64,000 nucleotides of DNA from Akebia trifoliata. Lineage: Eukaryota; Streptophyta; Magnoliopsida; Ranunculales; Lardizabalaceae. Below are positions 33,640 through 45,787 of this stretch, piece after piece. The notes below the pieces were generated by a model. The model was not told where the DNA came from. It saw only the letters and a program-made list of their open reading frames with translations, and did not search any database. Location of the stretch: positions 15,950,922 through 16,014,921 of the forward strand of contig CM030711.1 of the NCBI GenBank assembly GCA_017979445.1, written 5' to 3'. A program made the translations under genes and the position numbers. The first letter of the stretch is position 1. Each line of letters begins with the position of its first letter.

Positions 33640-34515
33640 GTGCTACAAAGTGCCAGAAGAAGAACAAAAAAGATAGAACGAGGAAGAGGACAGAAGAAAA
33701 AAAAAGGGAAAGAAAAGCTGGTAGAGGAGGAACAAATACCACAAGGTGAACCAGAGAGGAAGAAGAGCAGGATAACTGACAAGGAAGCAGCTGACCTCCT
33801 CAAACTCATTCGAAAGAGTGAGTACAACATAGTAGAACAGTTGAACAGGATGCCAGCTCAAATCAGTATCTTTGACCTGCTGTTAAACTCAGAGCATCAT
33901 CGGGAAGCATTACTCAAAGTCCTTAGTAGTAGTGCACATGTACTTGAGACCACCTCACCAGAAGAGTTGGAAAAGACAGTAAGCCAGATCATGACCCCCA
34001 ATCCGATCACCTTCACCAAGGATGAATTTATCAGCGAGGGATGTGGACACATTGAACCATTGCACATTATGGTAATGTGCAAAGGTATGATGATAGTAAG
34101 GGTACTGATCGACAATGGTTCGGCTCTTAATGTCTGTCCTATACAAACTTTGCACAAGTTGATCGCGGATTTATCTTACCTCAGGCCAACTAGAAGGACC
34201 GTAAGGGCTTTCGATAGTAGGAAAACTGAGTCGTTAGGAGAACTGGATCTCCCAGTCACTATTGGATCATACACGTTTGAAGTGACATTTGAAATTCTGG
34301 ACATACCCTCAGCATTCAATCTCCTTCTAGGAAGACCCTGGATCCATACCGTAGGGGCAGTCCCTTCTTCCTTACACCAGCGAGTCAAATTCATCATGGG
34401 ACAAAGGGTGATATCGGTCATCGTAGAAAATCTTATACCAGTCGATCGATCGTCGGATGTGCCTTATATCGATGTAGAGATGACCGGGGTTAAAGAGGGG
34501 TTTCACGCCTTTTAG
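33640..34515 (+). pseudogene. G3 aspartic protease region
   Basis: Open for 291 codons. A lysine-rich lead, then KEAADLLKLIRKSEYNIVEQ and QISIFDLLLNSEHHREALLK, typical before the Tat protease. The protease has VRVLIDNGSALNVCP (34102-34146; active site DNGS in place of D-S/T-G-S, a variant common in this lineage) and AFNLLLGRPWIHTVGAVPSS (34315-34374). The domain is intact here, but the polyprotein around it is broken. Confidence 0.85.
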
Positions 34516-35609
34516 TTCACATCTATCAATCATATCCAAAGGGAAAAAGAAAAGACAAGGGCAAAGTTGTCAAAAACAAACCTGATGATCGGACGAGTGA
34601 TGAAGAAGGCGGGATATCGTCCGAAACAAGGGTTAGGGCCTAAAGGAAAAGGCAGGGCCACTTTGATCAGCATGCAAAAACACACTCCCTACTTTGGTCT
34701 CTAATTCAAGCCTACAAGAAAGGACGTCCTTGACATGAATGATAAGAAGAGGGAGTTTCGACTTGCGCAAAGACAGAACTGCGAGCCTAATGTGTGAAAC
34801 TTGGGCAAAGTACCACACATCAGCATCAGCTTCCCACAATCCTTGAAGAGGTCAGAGGACTTATTAGAACTACCACTGACAAGTCAATCAAGTGTTGTAA
34901 GTATCGAGCCCATCCAATCGCAAGAAGACTCATTCGTTGAGTCCCCACATTCCTTTACAGATGGCATGGACATCTTATTCGGAGGGGATTCTGAATGGAG
35001 TTAAAAGGAAGAAGAAAGAGAGCCCGCCAAGGTGGAAGTCGCAATGTGCGAAGAAGAGAAATCGCTGTTCCCCTTTCAAATTGATTGGGGATCTGTCGTA
35101 ATTCCACCCACCCTACAAATGCCTGTACCCGGACTTGACGATAGTCATTCGGAAGTGATGGTCATATCTGAACCATCAAGGGAGCCATTCTCCCAACCTA
35201 TCCGTCCTACAGAAGAAGGACAAGTTTTCAAGAATTGGGAGGAATACCCAATCACTTATGAGGCTGCCATGGGGTCCAGAATCCCTACGGCCTAAAAAAA
35301 ATGCCATTAGCAAAATCTCATCTGCCTGAGGACCATAATGAGCCCTCATCCTCGGAGCAAGACTGTTTTGGGGGCTCACCTTCGTCGCTAATGAATTTGT
35401 ATGATTTTTCTTTATCTTGTTTCAAGAATACGGATAGTCCACAAAATCCAAAAAAATTAAAAACCTTTCAAAATTCAAAAAAATAAAAAATCCATCAAAA
35501 TTAAAAAAAATCAAAAATTCTCCAAAATTCAAAAAAATCAAATATTTTCAAAAATTCAAAAAAATCAGAAATCTTCAAAATACCTAAGGTTTCCAAAGAA
35601 TTTTCTCAG
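34516..35609 (+). other. G3 protease-RT spacer with A-rich repeat
   Basis: Decayed polyprotein spacer with short open frames (34801-35004, 35032-35295). A run of about six 22-base A-rich units (CAAAATTCAAAAAAATCAAA type) spans 35447-35583. No domain is recognised. Confidence 0.55.
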
Positions 35610-36495
35610 TTGAATGAATCTTGTGAAAGAACAGAGTATGAAAGAGATGAATACGACTTTGACCTCGAGCTCGAATTTGATCTCATGGGGATTGAAGAAG
35701 AGTTAGAGGAAGAGGTTGAATATACTCCAAAAGAAATCAAAGAACTCATAAAACGTCACGAGAAAGGTGTTCAACCAAATATGGAGGATACAAACCCAGT
35801 GAACCTAGGCACTGAAGACGACCCACAGATCGTTAAAATTGGAGCCCTATTAACGATTGAGCAGAAAGAAGAGATGACAAAGTTCTTACAACAGTACCAA
35901 GATGTCTTCGCATGATCCTACCAAGACATGCCCAATTTAGACACAGATCTAGTCGTTCACAAGTTACCTATCAAAGTGGGAAGCAAACTGATCAAGCAGA
36001 AATTACGAAGGTTGAAACCGGAGTGGACACTTAAGGTCAAGGATGAAGTATTGAAGTAGTTTCAAACAGGGTTTCTCGCAGTATCCACTTACCCTAAGTG
36101 GCTCGCCAATGTCGTTCCTGTACCAAAGAAAGACGAAAAGGTACGCATATGTGTAGACTATCGTGATCTGAACAGAGCCAGTCCTAAAGATGATTTTCCA
36201 TTACCACACATCGACACCTTGATCGATAACATAGCGGGGCACGGTATGTTCTCCTTCATGGATGGCTTCTCAGGTTACAATCAGATAAAAATGGTGGAAG
36301 AAGATCAAGAGAAGACTGCGTTCATTACACCTTGGAGTACCTTTCACTATAAGGTTATGTCATTCGGTCTCAAGAACGTCGGGGCAACTTACCAACGAGC
36401 CATAACAGCCTTATTTCATGACATGATCCATAAAGAGATAGAAGTATACGTGGATGACATCATAGCTAAATCCAATCTCGATGAGTACCATCTAG
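35610..36495 (+). pseudogene. G3 reverse transcriptase, part 1
   Basis: Gypsy RT: MTKFLQQYQDVFA, TGA, SYQDMPNLDTD (TGA where TGG is normal), then VPVPKKDEKVRICVDYRDLN, FSFMDGFSGYNQIKM, VMSFGLKNVGATYQRAI and EVYVDDIIAKS with an intact YVDD (36449-36460). A second stop (TAG where CAG is likely) is at 36058-36060. The frame is cut by G4 after LDEYHL at 36495 and resumes at 47020. Confidence 0.88.
36485..36495 (+). other. G4 target duplication, left copy (11 bp)
   Basis: GTACCATCTAG lies directly left of the G4 5' LTR and is repeated exactly at 47009-47019 directly right of the 3' LTR. LTR ends on both sides are fixed by comparison of the two LTRs. Confidence 0.9.
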
Positions 36496-37708
36496 TGATG
36501 AGTGTCTCCAAACACTCAATTATACGCACATTTTCTGGATATTTATCTTGATTTTTGTACCTATTTCTCTATATTAAGATAATAATCATGATAAGCCTCA
36601 AACCACCATGTTGCATGTTAATTAGGCTTAATTATATATAAATAAATTCATTTACTAGATAAATCTAATTACGTGTGTTTCTTGTGCAGAAAATCAACAA
36701 TTTGGAATCAAAATCTCAAGACAAAAGCATTTGGGCCCACTTTGGAATGCCCTAACACTTTGGAATGCCCTAATCCTTAACTCATATTCTCCTCTTTTGT
36801 CTTTTTGTGCAAAGAAAAGTAGAGGCTACTTTTAGACTCTTCTACACACATTTTTCTCTATAAATAGAGCCTTCATTTCTAGAGAAAGGGTCCCATCTTG
36901 GTTCTCTTATCCAAGACTCCTTTAATCTAAGGCTCTTTGCCTATTCTCTTATTTTTTGTATTTTCATTTTCTAGTTATTTTCTTTTGGTTAACTAGTCTT
37001 GTAAGAAGTAGAAGAAGAAGAAGTTGTAATTTTCTCCATGAAATGAAGAAAAGTTCTTTCATCTCTTATCTTCCCTCTCTTGCAATGACATTAGGCTAAG
37101 TTCCCCTCCATTGGAGAGTGGAAAAGCCTAGAACAAGTTCTTGTGTTATTTCTAATTTTATGCCTTTCTTTTATTTAAAATGCTTATGAATTCTCTTTAA
37201 GTTTCTTGCACATTTTATTCTTAATATAGATACTTTATGCTTAGATTAGATCAAGATAAAGTATGCTTAAATTAGATAATTTGTAGTAAGAAGTTCTCAA
37301 GAAATTCTACTTTGTTTTTGTTCCTTTATTTCATTTGAATTGCAAAACTTTCCGATCTAAGGAGCTAACACCAAGCCCTTATGATTGAGTTATAAAAAGG
37401 TTAGAGACTAGAAATTGCTCATTAACATGTTTTAGGTAGATCCACCTCCAATGGTGTTTTAATTCATAAGTTTACTTGCTTTTAATTTCATTTACTTTAG
37501 TTTATTTTCTAGTAATTTTACATCTTCTTATAAGTTCAAAAATACAAAGAAAAACAGTTTTAATTCATTTTAGTTAATTTGAATTTTATCTTCTTAGCTT
37601 AGCTCTATTCCTCTTTTCTCTTGGGTTCGATCCCCTACTTGCCCCACAAGTAAGGTAAAACTAAGATTATTATTAACTCCGGTAAGAAGAACAACGATAG
37701 TCTCATCA
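36496..37708 (+). repeat. G4 5' LTR
   Basis: TGATGAGTGTCTCC to GTCTCATCA. A TATA-like CTATAAATAGAGCC lies at 36858-36871, so transcription likely starts near 36890. Nearly identical to 45800-47008. Confidence 0.93.
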
Positions 37709-37714
37709 GAATTT

Positions 37715-37732
37715 TGGCGCCGTTGCCGGGGA
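37715..37732 (+). other. G4 primer-binding site
   Basis: TGGCGCCGTTGCCGGGGA six bases after the LTR end, the standard primer-binding form of Athila-like plant elements. I do not assign the tRNA. Confidence 0.85.
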
Positions 37733-38907
37733 AAGGTAAAGGTAGTAGTGGTAAGTTTTGATTTAAAATTTATTTTTTTTTTCATTTTTATTTTATTTTC
37801 TTTTTTTTCTTTTGGTTTCTTTCTATAAGTTCAAGTGTTCTTGAGATTTTAAGAGAGAAGAAAGAAGAAAAAAAACATGAAAAAAAAAAAAAAAATCATT
37901 CTCGTTTTCTTTTTCACCCTTACAGCAGAACTTAAACTGACTGTAACTTTCTACTCCGATCTCCGATTATCTATTAGTATATATCAATTTGGGTAGAACG
38001 AAATTTTCTATAAAATGTGACAAAGTCAGCAAGATAGCGGTAAGTCAGATTCTGTTTTTGAGTCCATTTACTATCATTTCTGTAACATTTCTTTTTTGCT
38101 TCTTGTAGGTGAACATTTTTTTTTCTTTTTCTTCTTTTATTTCAATTTCCTTAATCTTTAGTTAGGTTTATTTTTCTGTTTTAGAAACTCTTGTATAGGA
38201 TTTCTTGTAATTTTTATTAATTATCCAAGAAGGCTTGGATTGTAATAGACTAAGGAAGGACGACGGGTGGACAATACCGTCACGGCTCCTTAGGTTCGCA
38301 CACCAAAATTGGAGTTGGTGGCCTAAGTCGACTCAAACCATCTTCACCCCGTCTAGCACGGGAGGTAATCCCGAAACACCCACGCCTCTCTTTGCTAGTG
38401 GGTTACTCCTTGCCTTTGTATGTTATTTTTCCAATTTGCACACACTTGGAATAGTTAATTAAGTAGTAAAGAGCACCCCTCTCCTAGGGATGGCATGATA
38501 AGATAAGGATTGGAAGTCATTACCAATTCCTTGCTCTAATTAGGATAATCAACTCACTAGTCATCCAATCAAATTAATTAAAATCAATTAGACTTGACTA
38601 TAGGGCCCACGAGCTCAATAGGAGAAATTCCACTTCAAGTTGTGCCAATTGCGCTTCTTAGTCATCTTTTGTATCTAGTAAGATCTTGTCCTTTGAGGGG
38701 ATAGACTCAGTCTATTCAAGAAATAAAGGTGACTTAAGAGTGCCCTTGCTTATGCATTGTGCGCTACCTCCGATCTGGAGATCCGAATGATTCAAACTTG
38801 ACTTCATAGAACCGAGTTGGAAGGCTAGTTGCGCTATTTCTACCCAGTTAGGAGCTGTCTAGCTTTAGGCAACCTATCTAGGTCTAGTCTTTTCTTTTCG
38901 TGATTGT
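37733..38907 (+). other. G4 leader
   Basis: About 1.2 kb noncoding between primer site and gag, with T-rich stretches (37765-37810, 38110-38150) and no open frame of interest. Confidence 0.6.
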
Positions 38908-40600
38908 TTGATCGACTGTGTGATTTGTATGCTTGGTAGACGTTCACAAAATAACGTGTTAGAACCATTTGATCCTGAGATCGAACGTACCATCAGTAGG
39001 ATACGCAAAACACCATCAGTAGTTATGATGGGTGATCGAGAGCGAACTCTCAATGAGCTCTTCGCTCCAGCTTCCGCATCTCCTCCCACATGCATTGTTT
39101 TACCATTGAACAATGCACCTCAGTTTGAAATTAGGGCTGCCACCATCAATATGCTCCCTAAGTTCCACGGTTTAGAGCGTGAACAACCTTACACCCATCT
39201 TAATCGATTCTTGACTATATGTCAAACTTTTAGAAATCAGAATCTAGATGAGGAGAGTATCAAGCTTATTCTGTTCCCGTTATCCTTGAAAGATCACGCA
39301 GCTGCGTGGTTGAACTCCCTAACACCCAATTCCATATCTACCTGGGATGTTCTATCCAAGAAATTTATGGCCAAATTCTACCCCGTGGCCAAAACTGAGA
39401 AAATGAAGGACTCTATTAAAAATTTTAGAGCCCGTCCTGATGATGAATTTTCCCAAACTTGAGAAAGATTCAATGATTTATTGGTCAAATGCCCACACCA
39501 TGGCATTGACAAAGCACAGTTGGTGCAAAGTTTTTATAGAGGATTAACAATGAATCAACGTACCTTAGTTGAGTCAATGCATAAGGGTCAGTTCAAGAAC
39601 TAGACTCCCAACCAAGCGTATGATTTCTTCGTAGAGTTAGCTGAGAGTGCTCAAAATTGGAGCAGTAACCAAGAAGAATTTGATAGAGACGATCCGGTTA
39701 GGAAGACATGCATGTATGAGATGAAGGCAGACCCTGATCTCAAAAATGTCATGTGTAGTCTAGTGAGTGGGATGAATAATCTCACGAAGAAGTTAGATGC
39801 CTTTACCATCTCAGCATCCAAACCTCACCTAGACCCTCGTATAATTTCGCAAGTGACTGTCGAACCGAGTTCTTTGTGTGTCATATGCGACGGCAACGAC
39901 CATTTGGTCGAGTGATGTCCCACCTTGCCTCAAATCAAAGCTGAACAAGCAAATGCGATTAATGGCTATAGTACTTTTAGGAAGCCAACTCCAAACTCTT
40001 TTAGCCAAACGTATCACCCAGATAATAGGTTCCATCCTAATTTCTCATACAGACAGAATGAACCTATTCAATCTAGTGGTCCGTCAGGTTACAATAGGTG
40101 TTTTCCTAGGCAATCTGGTTCTTCCACAAACCAAGCTATTGTTCCTCAAGTCCCTTATCAACCCCAACAATCTACCGATTGCAGAGCTATCATACCAGAT
40201 CCCATGACCAATTACCAGCAGCCTGTCCAACAACAGTCGTCTTTAGAATCTATGATTGCCGAGTTGATGAGGCAGCAACAGCAGTTCATCCAAACTCAAC
40301 AGCAAACCTATCAAAATCAAACTCAGATTAACCAGGTCACTGCGCAATCCATAGCTAAGATGGAAGTTCAGTTGGGGCAGTTAACTATTTCCTTGAGTGG
40401 GAGAGAGAAAGGTCAATTTCCTAGTCAGACTATCCCTAACCCTAGAGGTCAACCTTTGATTCCAAACGGATCAAAAGGTCAATACGAAGTAGGAAGCCAT
40501 TCTGGAGCTCCACAAGACTCAGTCCAGGCTATCCACACCTTGCGTTCGGGAAAGAAGGTGGACAACAAGGTCCAACCTATTGACACGGGGGAGAAAAGGT
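38908..40600 (+). pseudogene. G4 gag
   Basis: One frame throughout, from about IERTISRIRKTPSVVMMGDR. The gag core is MLPKFHGLEREQPYTHLNRF, LFPLSLKDHAAAWLNSLTP and FYPVAKTEKMKDSIKNFRAR (39150-39430). It also has CVICDGNDHLVE, stop, CPTLPQIKAE (39876-39940) as a knuckle relic, then a Gln-rich coiled tail (QQQQFIQTQQQTYQNQ). Three in-frame stops interrupt it: TGA 39460-39462, TAG 39601-39603, TGA 39914-39916. A one-base shift in the G-run at 40587-40591 separates it from protease. Confidence 0.88.
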
Positions 40601-41340
40601 CTTAGAAAAGGAAAAAGTTCAAAAAGAAGCCATAGAGTCTCCAACAGAGAAGAAGAAAGATTTGGAAAATCCTCCTATCATTTTGCCAATTCCAAAAGCT
40701 CCATTTCCCCATCGCCTTAGAGATTCTAAAAAAGATAAGCAGTTTGAGGGTGTCTTAGAAGTCTTCCAAAATGTGCATATCAATATCCCATTCCTAGATG
40801 CCATTAAGCAGATACCTTCTTATGCGAAATTCTTAAAGGATTTGACCACAGCTAAAAGGAAAACACCATTTCCTCGGGAAGCTATTATGGCAGCCCAAGC
40901 TTCGTCACTCATCCAACAAACGATTGCACCAAAATTTAAGGATCCTGGATGTCTGACAATTTCTATTTGTATTGGAAATCAAGTGGTCGAAAAATGTCTC
41001 TTAGACTTAGGGGCCAGTGTGAACCTTTTACCATATTCGGTTTATAAACAATTAGGTTTGGGGGTTTTGAAACCCACAGATATCACGTTGAGTCTAGCTG
41101 ATAGGTCCATAAAAATTCCAAAGGGTATAGTTGAGGACGTGATAGTTAAAGTCAAAGATTTCTATTTTCCTGTTGACTTTGTTGTCTTAGACACAGAGCC
41201 AGTCATCAATTCGAAGAGTCATATTCCTATCATCTTAGGACGTCCATTCTTAGCCACGTCTGACGCAGTCATTCGTTGTAGAAACGGAATTATGACTTTA
41301 GCATTTGGGGATATGAAAGTGAAACTGAACGTCTTCTACA
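40593..41340 (+). pseudogene. G4 aspartic protease
   Basis: Frame opens upstream with KEAIESPTEKKKDLENPP. The lead VHINIPFLDAIKQIPSYAKF and LKDLTTAKRK is characteristic of Athila polyproteins. The active site is CLLDLGASVNLLPYSVY (40996-41046; DLGA in place of D-T/S-G-A, usual in this group), with IPIILGRPFLAT (41226-41261). No stop within the domain. Confidence 0.87.
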
Positions 41341-41649
41341 ATTTTCAAGGAATTAATGTAGATGATGGTATGGAGGAAGTGAACATGATATATACGCTAG
41401 TCAATCAAACGTATCAAGAATTAGGGTACTCTGATCCCCTAACGAAATGTTTGGCTCACTTTGGCCTTGACTTGGACGTAGAAGAGTCTATAAGCGAAGT
41501 CAATGCTTTGCTTGAATCCGTTCCACTCTTAGATTCTGTGCGGTGGCATGCAAAAGCTGAAAGTCTTCCTGTGCGCACATCCAATCTTGTTCCTTCTCAT
41601 GTCGAGCCTCCAAAATTGGAACTCAAGTCTCTTCCAGAGACCTTGAGAT

Positions 41650-42520
41650 ATGCATTTCTTGGCAAGAATCAAACCTTGCCTGTGATCATTTCCTCTCACC
41701 TCAATGAAGTCCAAGAGGGAAAGTTGTTAGGAGTATTAAGGGAACATCAAGAAGCTATGGGTTGGAGCATAGCTGACATCAAGGGAATTAGTCCATCTGT
41801 GGTGATGCACCACATTCGTTTAGAGGATTTTGCTAAACCTTCCTTAGAACCTCAGAGACGACTAAATCCTGTCATGAAAGACGTGGTTCGGATGGAAGTG
41901 ATGAAATTGCTAGATGCGGGTATTATCTATCCTATCTCTGACAGTCGTTGGGTGAGTCCTATACAAGTAGTTCCTAAGAAGTCTGGTATCACTGTGGTAG
42001 TGAACCAAGACAATGAATTAATCCCCACTCGAGTCCAAAATGGATGGAGAGTGTGTATTGACTATAGGAAACTCAACTCGATGACTCCTAAGGATCATTT
42101 CCCCTTACCTTTCATTGATCAAATGTTATAGCGTCTGGCAGGACATTCTTACTATTACTTCTTAGATGGTTATTCCGGGTACAACCAGATACCCGTTGCT
42201 CCAATTGATCAAGAGAAAACAACTTTCACCTGCCCTTTCGGAACTTTCGCGTATCGTCGCATGCCTTTTGGATTGTGCAATGCATCCGCTACTTTTCAAC
42301 GGTGCATGATGAGTATATTTTCTGATATGCTAGAAAAATATCTCGAAGTATTCATGGACGATTTTTCAATTTTTGGATCAAGTTTTGAGGAATGTCTTCA
42401 TCACTTGACTTTGGTCCTTGTACGTTGCAAAGAGGTCAATCTAGTCCTCAATTGGGCAAATGTCCATTTCATGGTAACATCGGGGATTGTGCTAGGGCAC
42501 ATTGTTTGTCTGCTAAGGGG
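41650..42520 (+). pseudogene. G4 reverse transcriptase
   Basis: Lead LPVIISSHLNEVQEGKLLGV, then VVPKKSGITVV, RVCIDYRKLNSMTPKDHFPL, and after a stop at 42129-42131 YYFLDGYSGYNQIPVAP, YRRMPFGLCNASATFQRC and FMDDFSIFG (42354-42380; catalytic FMDD, the normal Athila form of YxDD). The frame is lost near 42510. Confidence 0.9.
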
Positions 42521-43262
42521 ATTGAGGTAGATAAGGCAAAGGTAGGTCTAATTGAAAAATTACCACCTCCTAGAACGGTCAAAGAAATTAGGTCATTCCT
42601 AGGCCATGCGGGTTTTTATCGTAGATTCATTAAAGATTTCGGGAAAATCTCGAAGCCTTTATGTGAGCTATTGGGAAAGGATGTTCCTTTCGACTTTTCA
42701 GAGTCATGTCTCTCTGCATTCAACAAGCTCAAATCCGAGTTAACCTCTACACCCATTATTCAACCTCCAAACTGGAGCATTCCATTCGAAGTTATGTGCG
42801 ACGCTCCAGATTATGCAATAGGCGCTGTTTTGGGTCAGCGAATTGAAAAACAACCTCATGTTATCCAATATGCTAGTAAAACCCTAAACGATGCTCAGCT
42901 TAATTACTCTACAACAGAGAAGGAAATGCTAGCAGTAGTCTATGCCATTGAAAAATTCCGCCCCTACCTCATAGGATCTAAAGTCGTGATCTACACAGAC
43001 CACGTAGCATTGAAGTACCTTCTATCAAAGAAAGATGCTAAAGCAAGGTTAATCCGTTGGATTCTACTTCTACAAGAGTTTGATCTCGAGATCCGAGACA
43101 AAAAAGGGGCAGAAAATGTCGTAGCTGATCACTTGTCTAGGATAGTTAACAAGCCATCCGAGGAATCCTTACCCATCTCTGAATCCTTTCCCGATGAGCA
43201 ACTTATGCAAATCTCTCAAGCCAAGGCTCCATGGTATGCGGACATTGTCAACTACCTAGTTA
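42515..43262 (+). pseudogene. G4 RNase H
   Basis: RT connection [20 protein letters not shown], then [55 protein letters not shown] and [16 protein letters not shown] (42795-43141), a complete gypsy RNase H. Only one RNase H domain is present, unlike G1 and G3. A frameshift at about 43265 separates it from integrase. Confidence 0.9.
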
Positions 43263-43264
43263 CA

Positions 43265-44521
43265 GGTTAATTCCAGTCAAAATGACTAGTCAAGAGAAAC
43301 TTCGTCTTCTGTCAAAAATAAAATGGTATTTCTGGGATGAGCCATACTTATTTAAGTATTGTCCTGATCAAATTATTAGACGTTGTATTCCAACCTGTGA
43401 GCAAGTCAGTATCCTAGAGTTTTGCCATAATCATGCCTGCGGAGGGCACTTCAGTGGTAAAAAGACCGCCATGAAAATCCTACAATGCGGTTTTTTCTGG
43501 CCTAGTATTTTTCGTGATGCCCACGAGTTTAGCAAATCTTGTGATAGATGTCAAAGATTAGGAAAAATCTCTAAGAGAAATGAAATGCCTCAAAATCCTA
43601 TACTGATCATCGAAATTTTTGACGTGTGGGGTATAGACTTCATGGGACCTTTTCCTATCTCCCAGGGTTATCAATACATCCTAGTTGCCGTTGACTATGT
43701 GTCAAAATGGGTCGAAGCTGTGGCATGTAGAACTAACGATCACAAGGTTGTGATAAAATTCATCAAGGAAACGATTTTTTCAAGATTTGGTACTCCGCGA
43801 GCTATCATAAGTGATGGTGGCTCGCATTTTTGCAACAAGATCTTTGCTGCGTTGATGAAGAAATACCTCATAACGCATAAGGTTGCTACACCTTACCACC
43901 CACAAACAAGTGGACAAGTGGAGATTTCTAACAGGGAAATAAAGACTATCTTAGAAAAAACAGTCAATCCTTCAAGGAAAGATTGGTCTTTGAGATTGAG
44001 TGATTCACTCTGGGCCTATAGGACTGCATTTAAGACACCCATAGGGATGTCTCCCTACCGGTTAGTTTTTGGCAAGGCCTGCCATCTCCCTGTAGAACTA
44101 GAACATCGTGCATATTGGGCGATCAAACGCCTCAACTTTGATTTTGATAAAGCCGGTGAGAAGCGAAAGTTACAACTAGACGAGTTAGAAGAGATTAGAA
44201 ATGACTCGTATGATTGTGCCAAAAGGTACAAAGAGCGTACCAAATTCTTTCACGATAGGCACATTCTTAGGAGGAATTTCATTCCTATCAAAAAGTTTTG
44301 TTGTATGATAATAGACTCCACACCTTTTTCCTGGAAAACTTAAGTCTCGATGGACTGGCCCATATATTATCCAAACAGTTTACCCCCATAGTGCTGTTGA
44401 AGTCCTTAATCCTAAGGACGGATCCACTTTCAAAGTGAATGGCCAACGTCTCAAATCGTTTCTCGAGTATGTTCCGCAGGAGGAAGTTCTTTTTCTCGAT
44501 GATCCCGTCTATCAAAATTAA
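43265..44521 (+). pseudogene. G4 integrase
   Basis: HHCC domain [20 protein letters not shown] with [10 protein letters not shown] (43432-43563). Catalytic core: GIDFMGPF (first Asp near 43636), [11 protein letters not shown] (second Asp near 43813) and [11 protein letters not shown] (Glu near 43921); all three catalytic residues are present. A frameshift at about 44300 precedes the C-terminal RWTGPYIIQTVYPHSAVEVL (44347-44406) and stop at 44519-44521. Confidence 0.9.
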
Positions 44522-45787
44522 CTATGTTTTCGTCTAGCTAAAGACGTTAAACTTAGCGCTTCTGGGAGGCAATCCATGCACTTCAAGGGACATTGTGTTA
44601 AATATCAACAGGACTATAAGGTCTTTCTCAGGTGTTATCTAACCCACTTCATTTCATTTTGTCAATTTCAATTTTACCTTTGCATATATATGTTGAAATA
44701 TTGAGGACAATATAATGTTTAAGTTTGGGGGTGTATGGGTTGGATTTTCACATATTATTTTCTTCTTTTATACAAAAAAAAAATTGAAAAATATTTGGTT
44801 GGCAACTTTGTTGTATTTTTCTCAAAGTCTTAGCTTATATCTTTTAAGCACTTAGTGAAAATATTTAATCAGTCTTTCATTGGAAGCTATGATCTGGAGT
44901 CCCCATTTATGTTTCTCTTAGGCAAAAATTAGAGCAAAGTTATCTTTTGGTTTATAGTCACTTCTAATAAGGTTACCAAGAGTCTAGATTGTATTAAAAG
45001 AGCTAGTTACCTTCTTTCTACCTAGAGTTTAAGGAAAAACTAGGTTTGATGAACTTTGACTTCCTTGTTCAATTGGTTGGTTGATTAGAAGAAAAACAGA
45101 ACTGGATTGTATACACCTTGTACAGCAACCATTGAATTAGACTGGGTACCGTGAAAAGGGCTGCCTACTTTTCTTAGAAAAATAGTGAAGAAGTAATATT
45201 AAAAAAAAAAAAGAGAAAAGTCAAAGATCCAAAAGTTTATGTAAAGTTTTAGTAGGGTGAAAGCCATCAAGTGTAAAAATGTGAGTATACTGGAATATCA
45301 CAGATAAAGCCCCTTAGAGGTATTAAAGTGAATATCCACACTTCTCACTACCCAGACAGGATGCTAAGTTTAGAATTAAACCCTAAGTTACTCCAGTTAT
45401 TCTTGAGTAGTTAGAAGGTTGAAACTCATTTTGGGAAATCGAATCTCTTAAATTTCTAAGTTAGAATCACTATCGCTCAAAGGTCAATTTAAGTCTAAAT
45501 TTTGTCATAGAGAAATAAGGGTTGGGACTCTATACCAAGCAGTACTTCTAATTGATTGACAAAACCAAAAAAAAAAGACTTGTGCTTTTCAATATAAGTT
45601 TTGATTTTGACTATTTTTACTTCAAAGTTATTTTCAAATTTTGTGGGTATATTTTCTGCAAACCCTCACGAGTCAAACTCGTCCACTAGGGGTAACCTAG
45701 CGGTTCAAGGGCTTGCTGCATTCGCTAAATGCAGTCGAGGTGCCTGTGAAAGTGGCAGTTTTATTTTCTAGGGACTAGAAAAAGGTA
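44522..45787 (+). other. G4 downstream noncoding region
   Basis: About 1.27 kb where env-like frames sit in some Athila elements. Here it is noncoding with many stops. GGGAGGCAATCCATGCACTT (44563-44582) and a second purine tract AAGTTTGGGGGTGT (44719-44732) are typical of this region. Confidence 0.6.
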
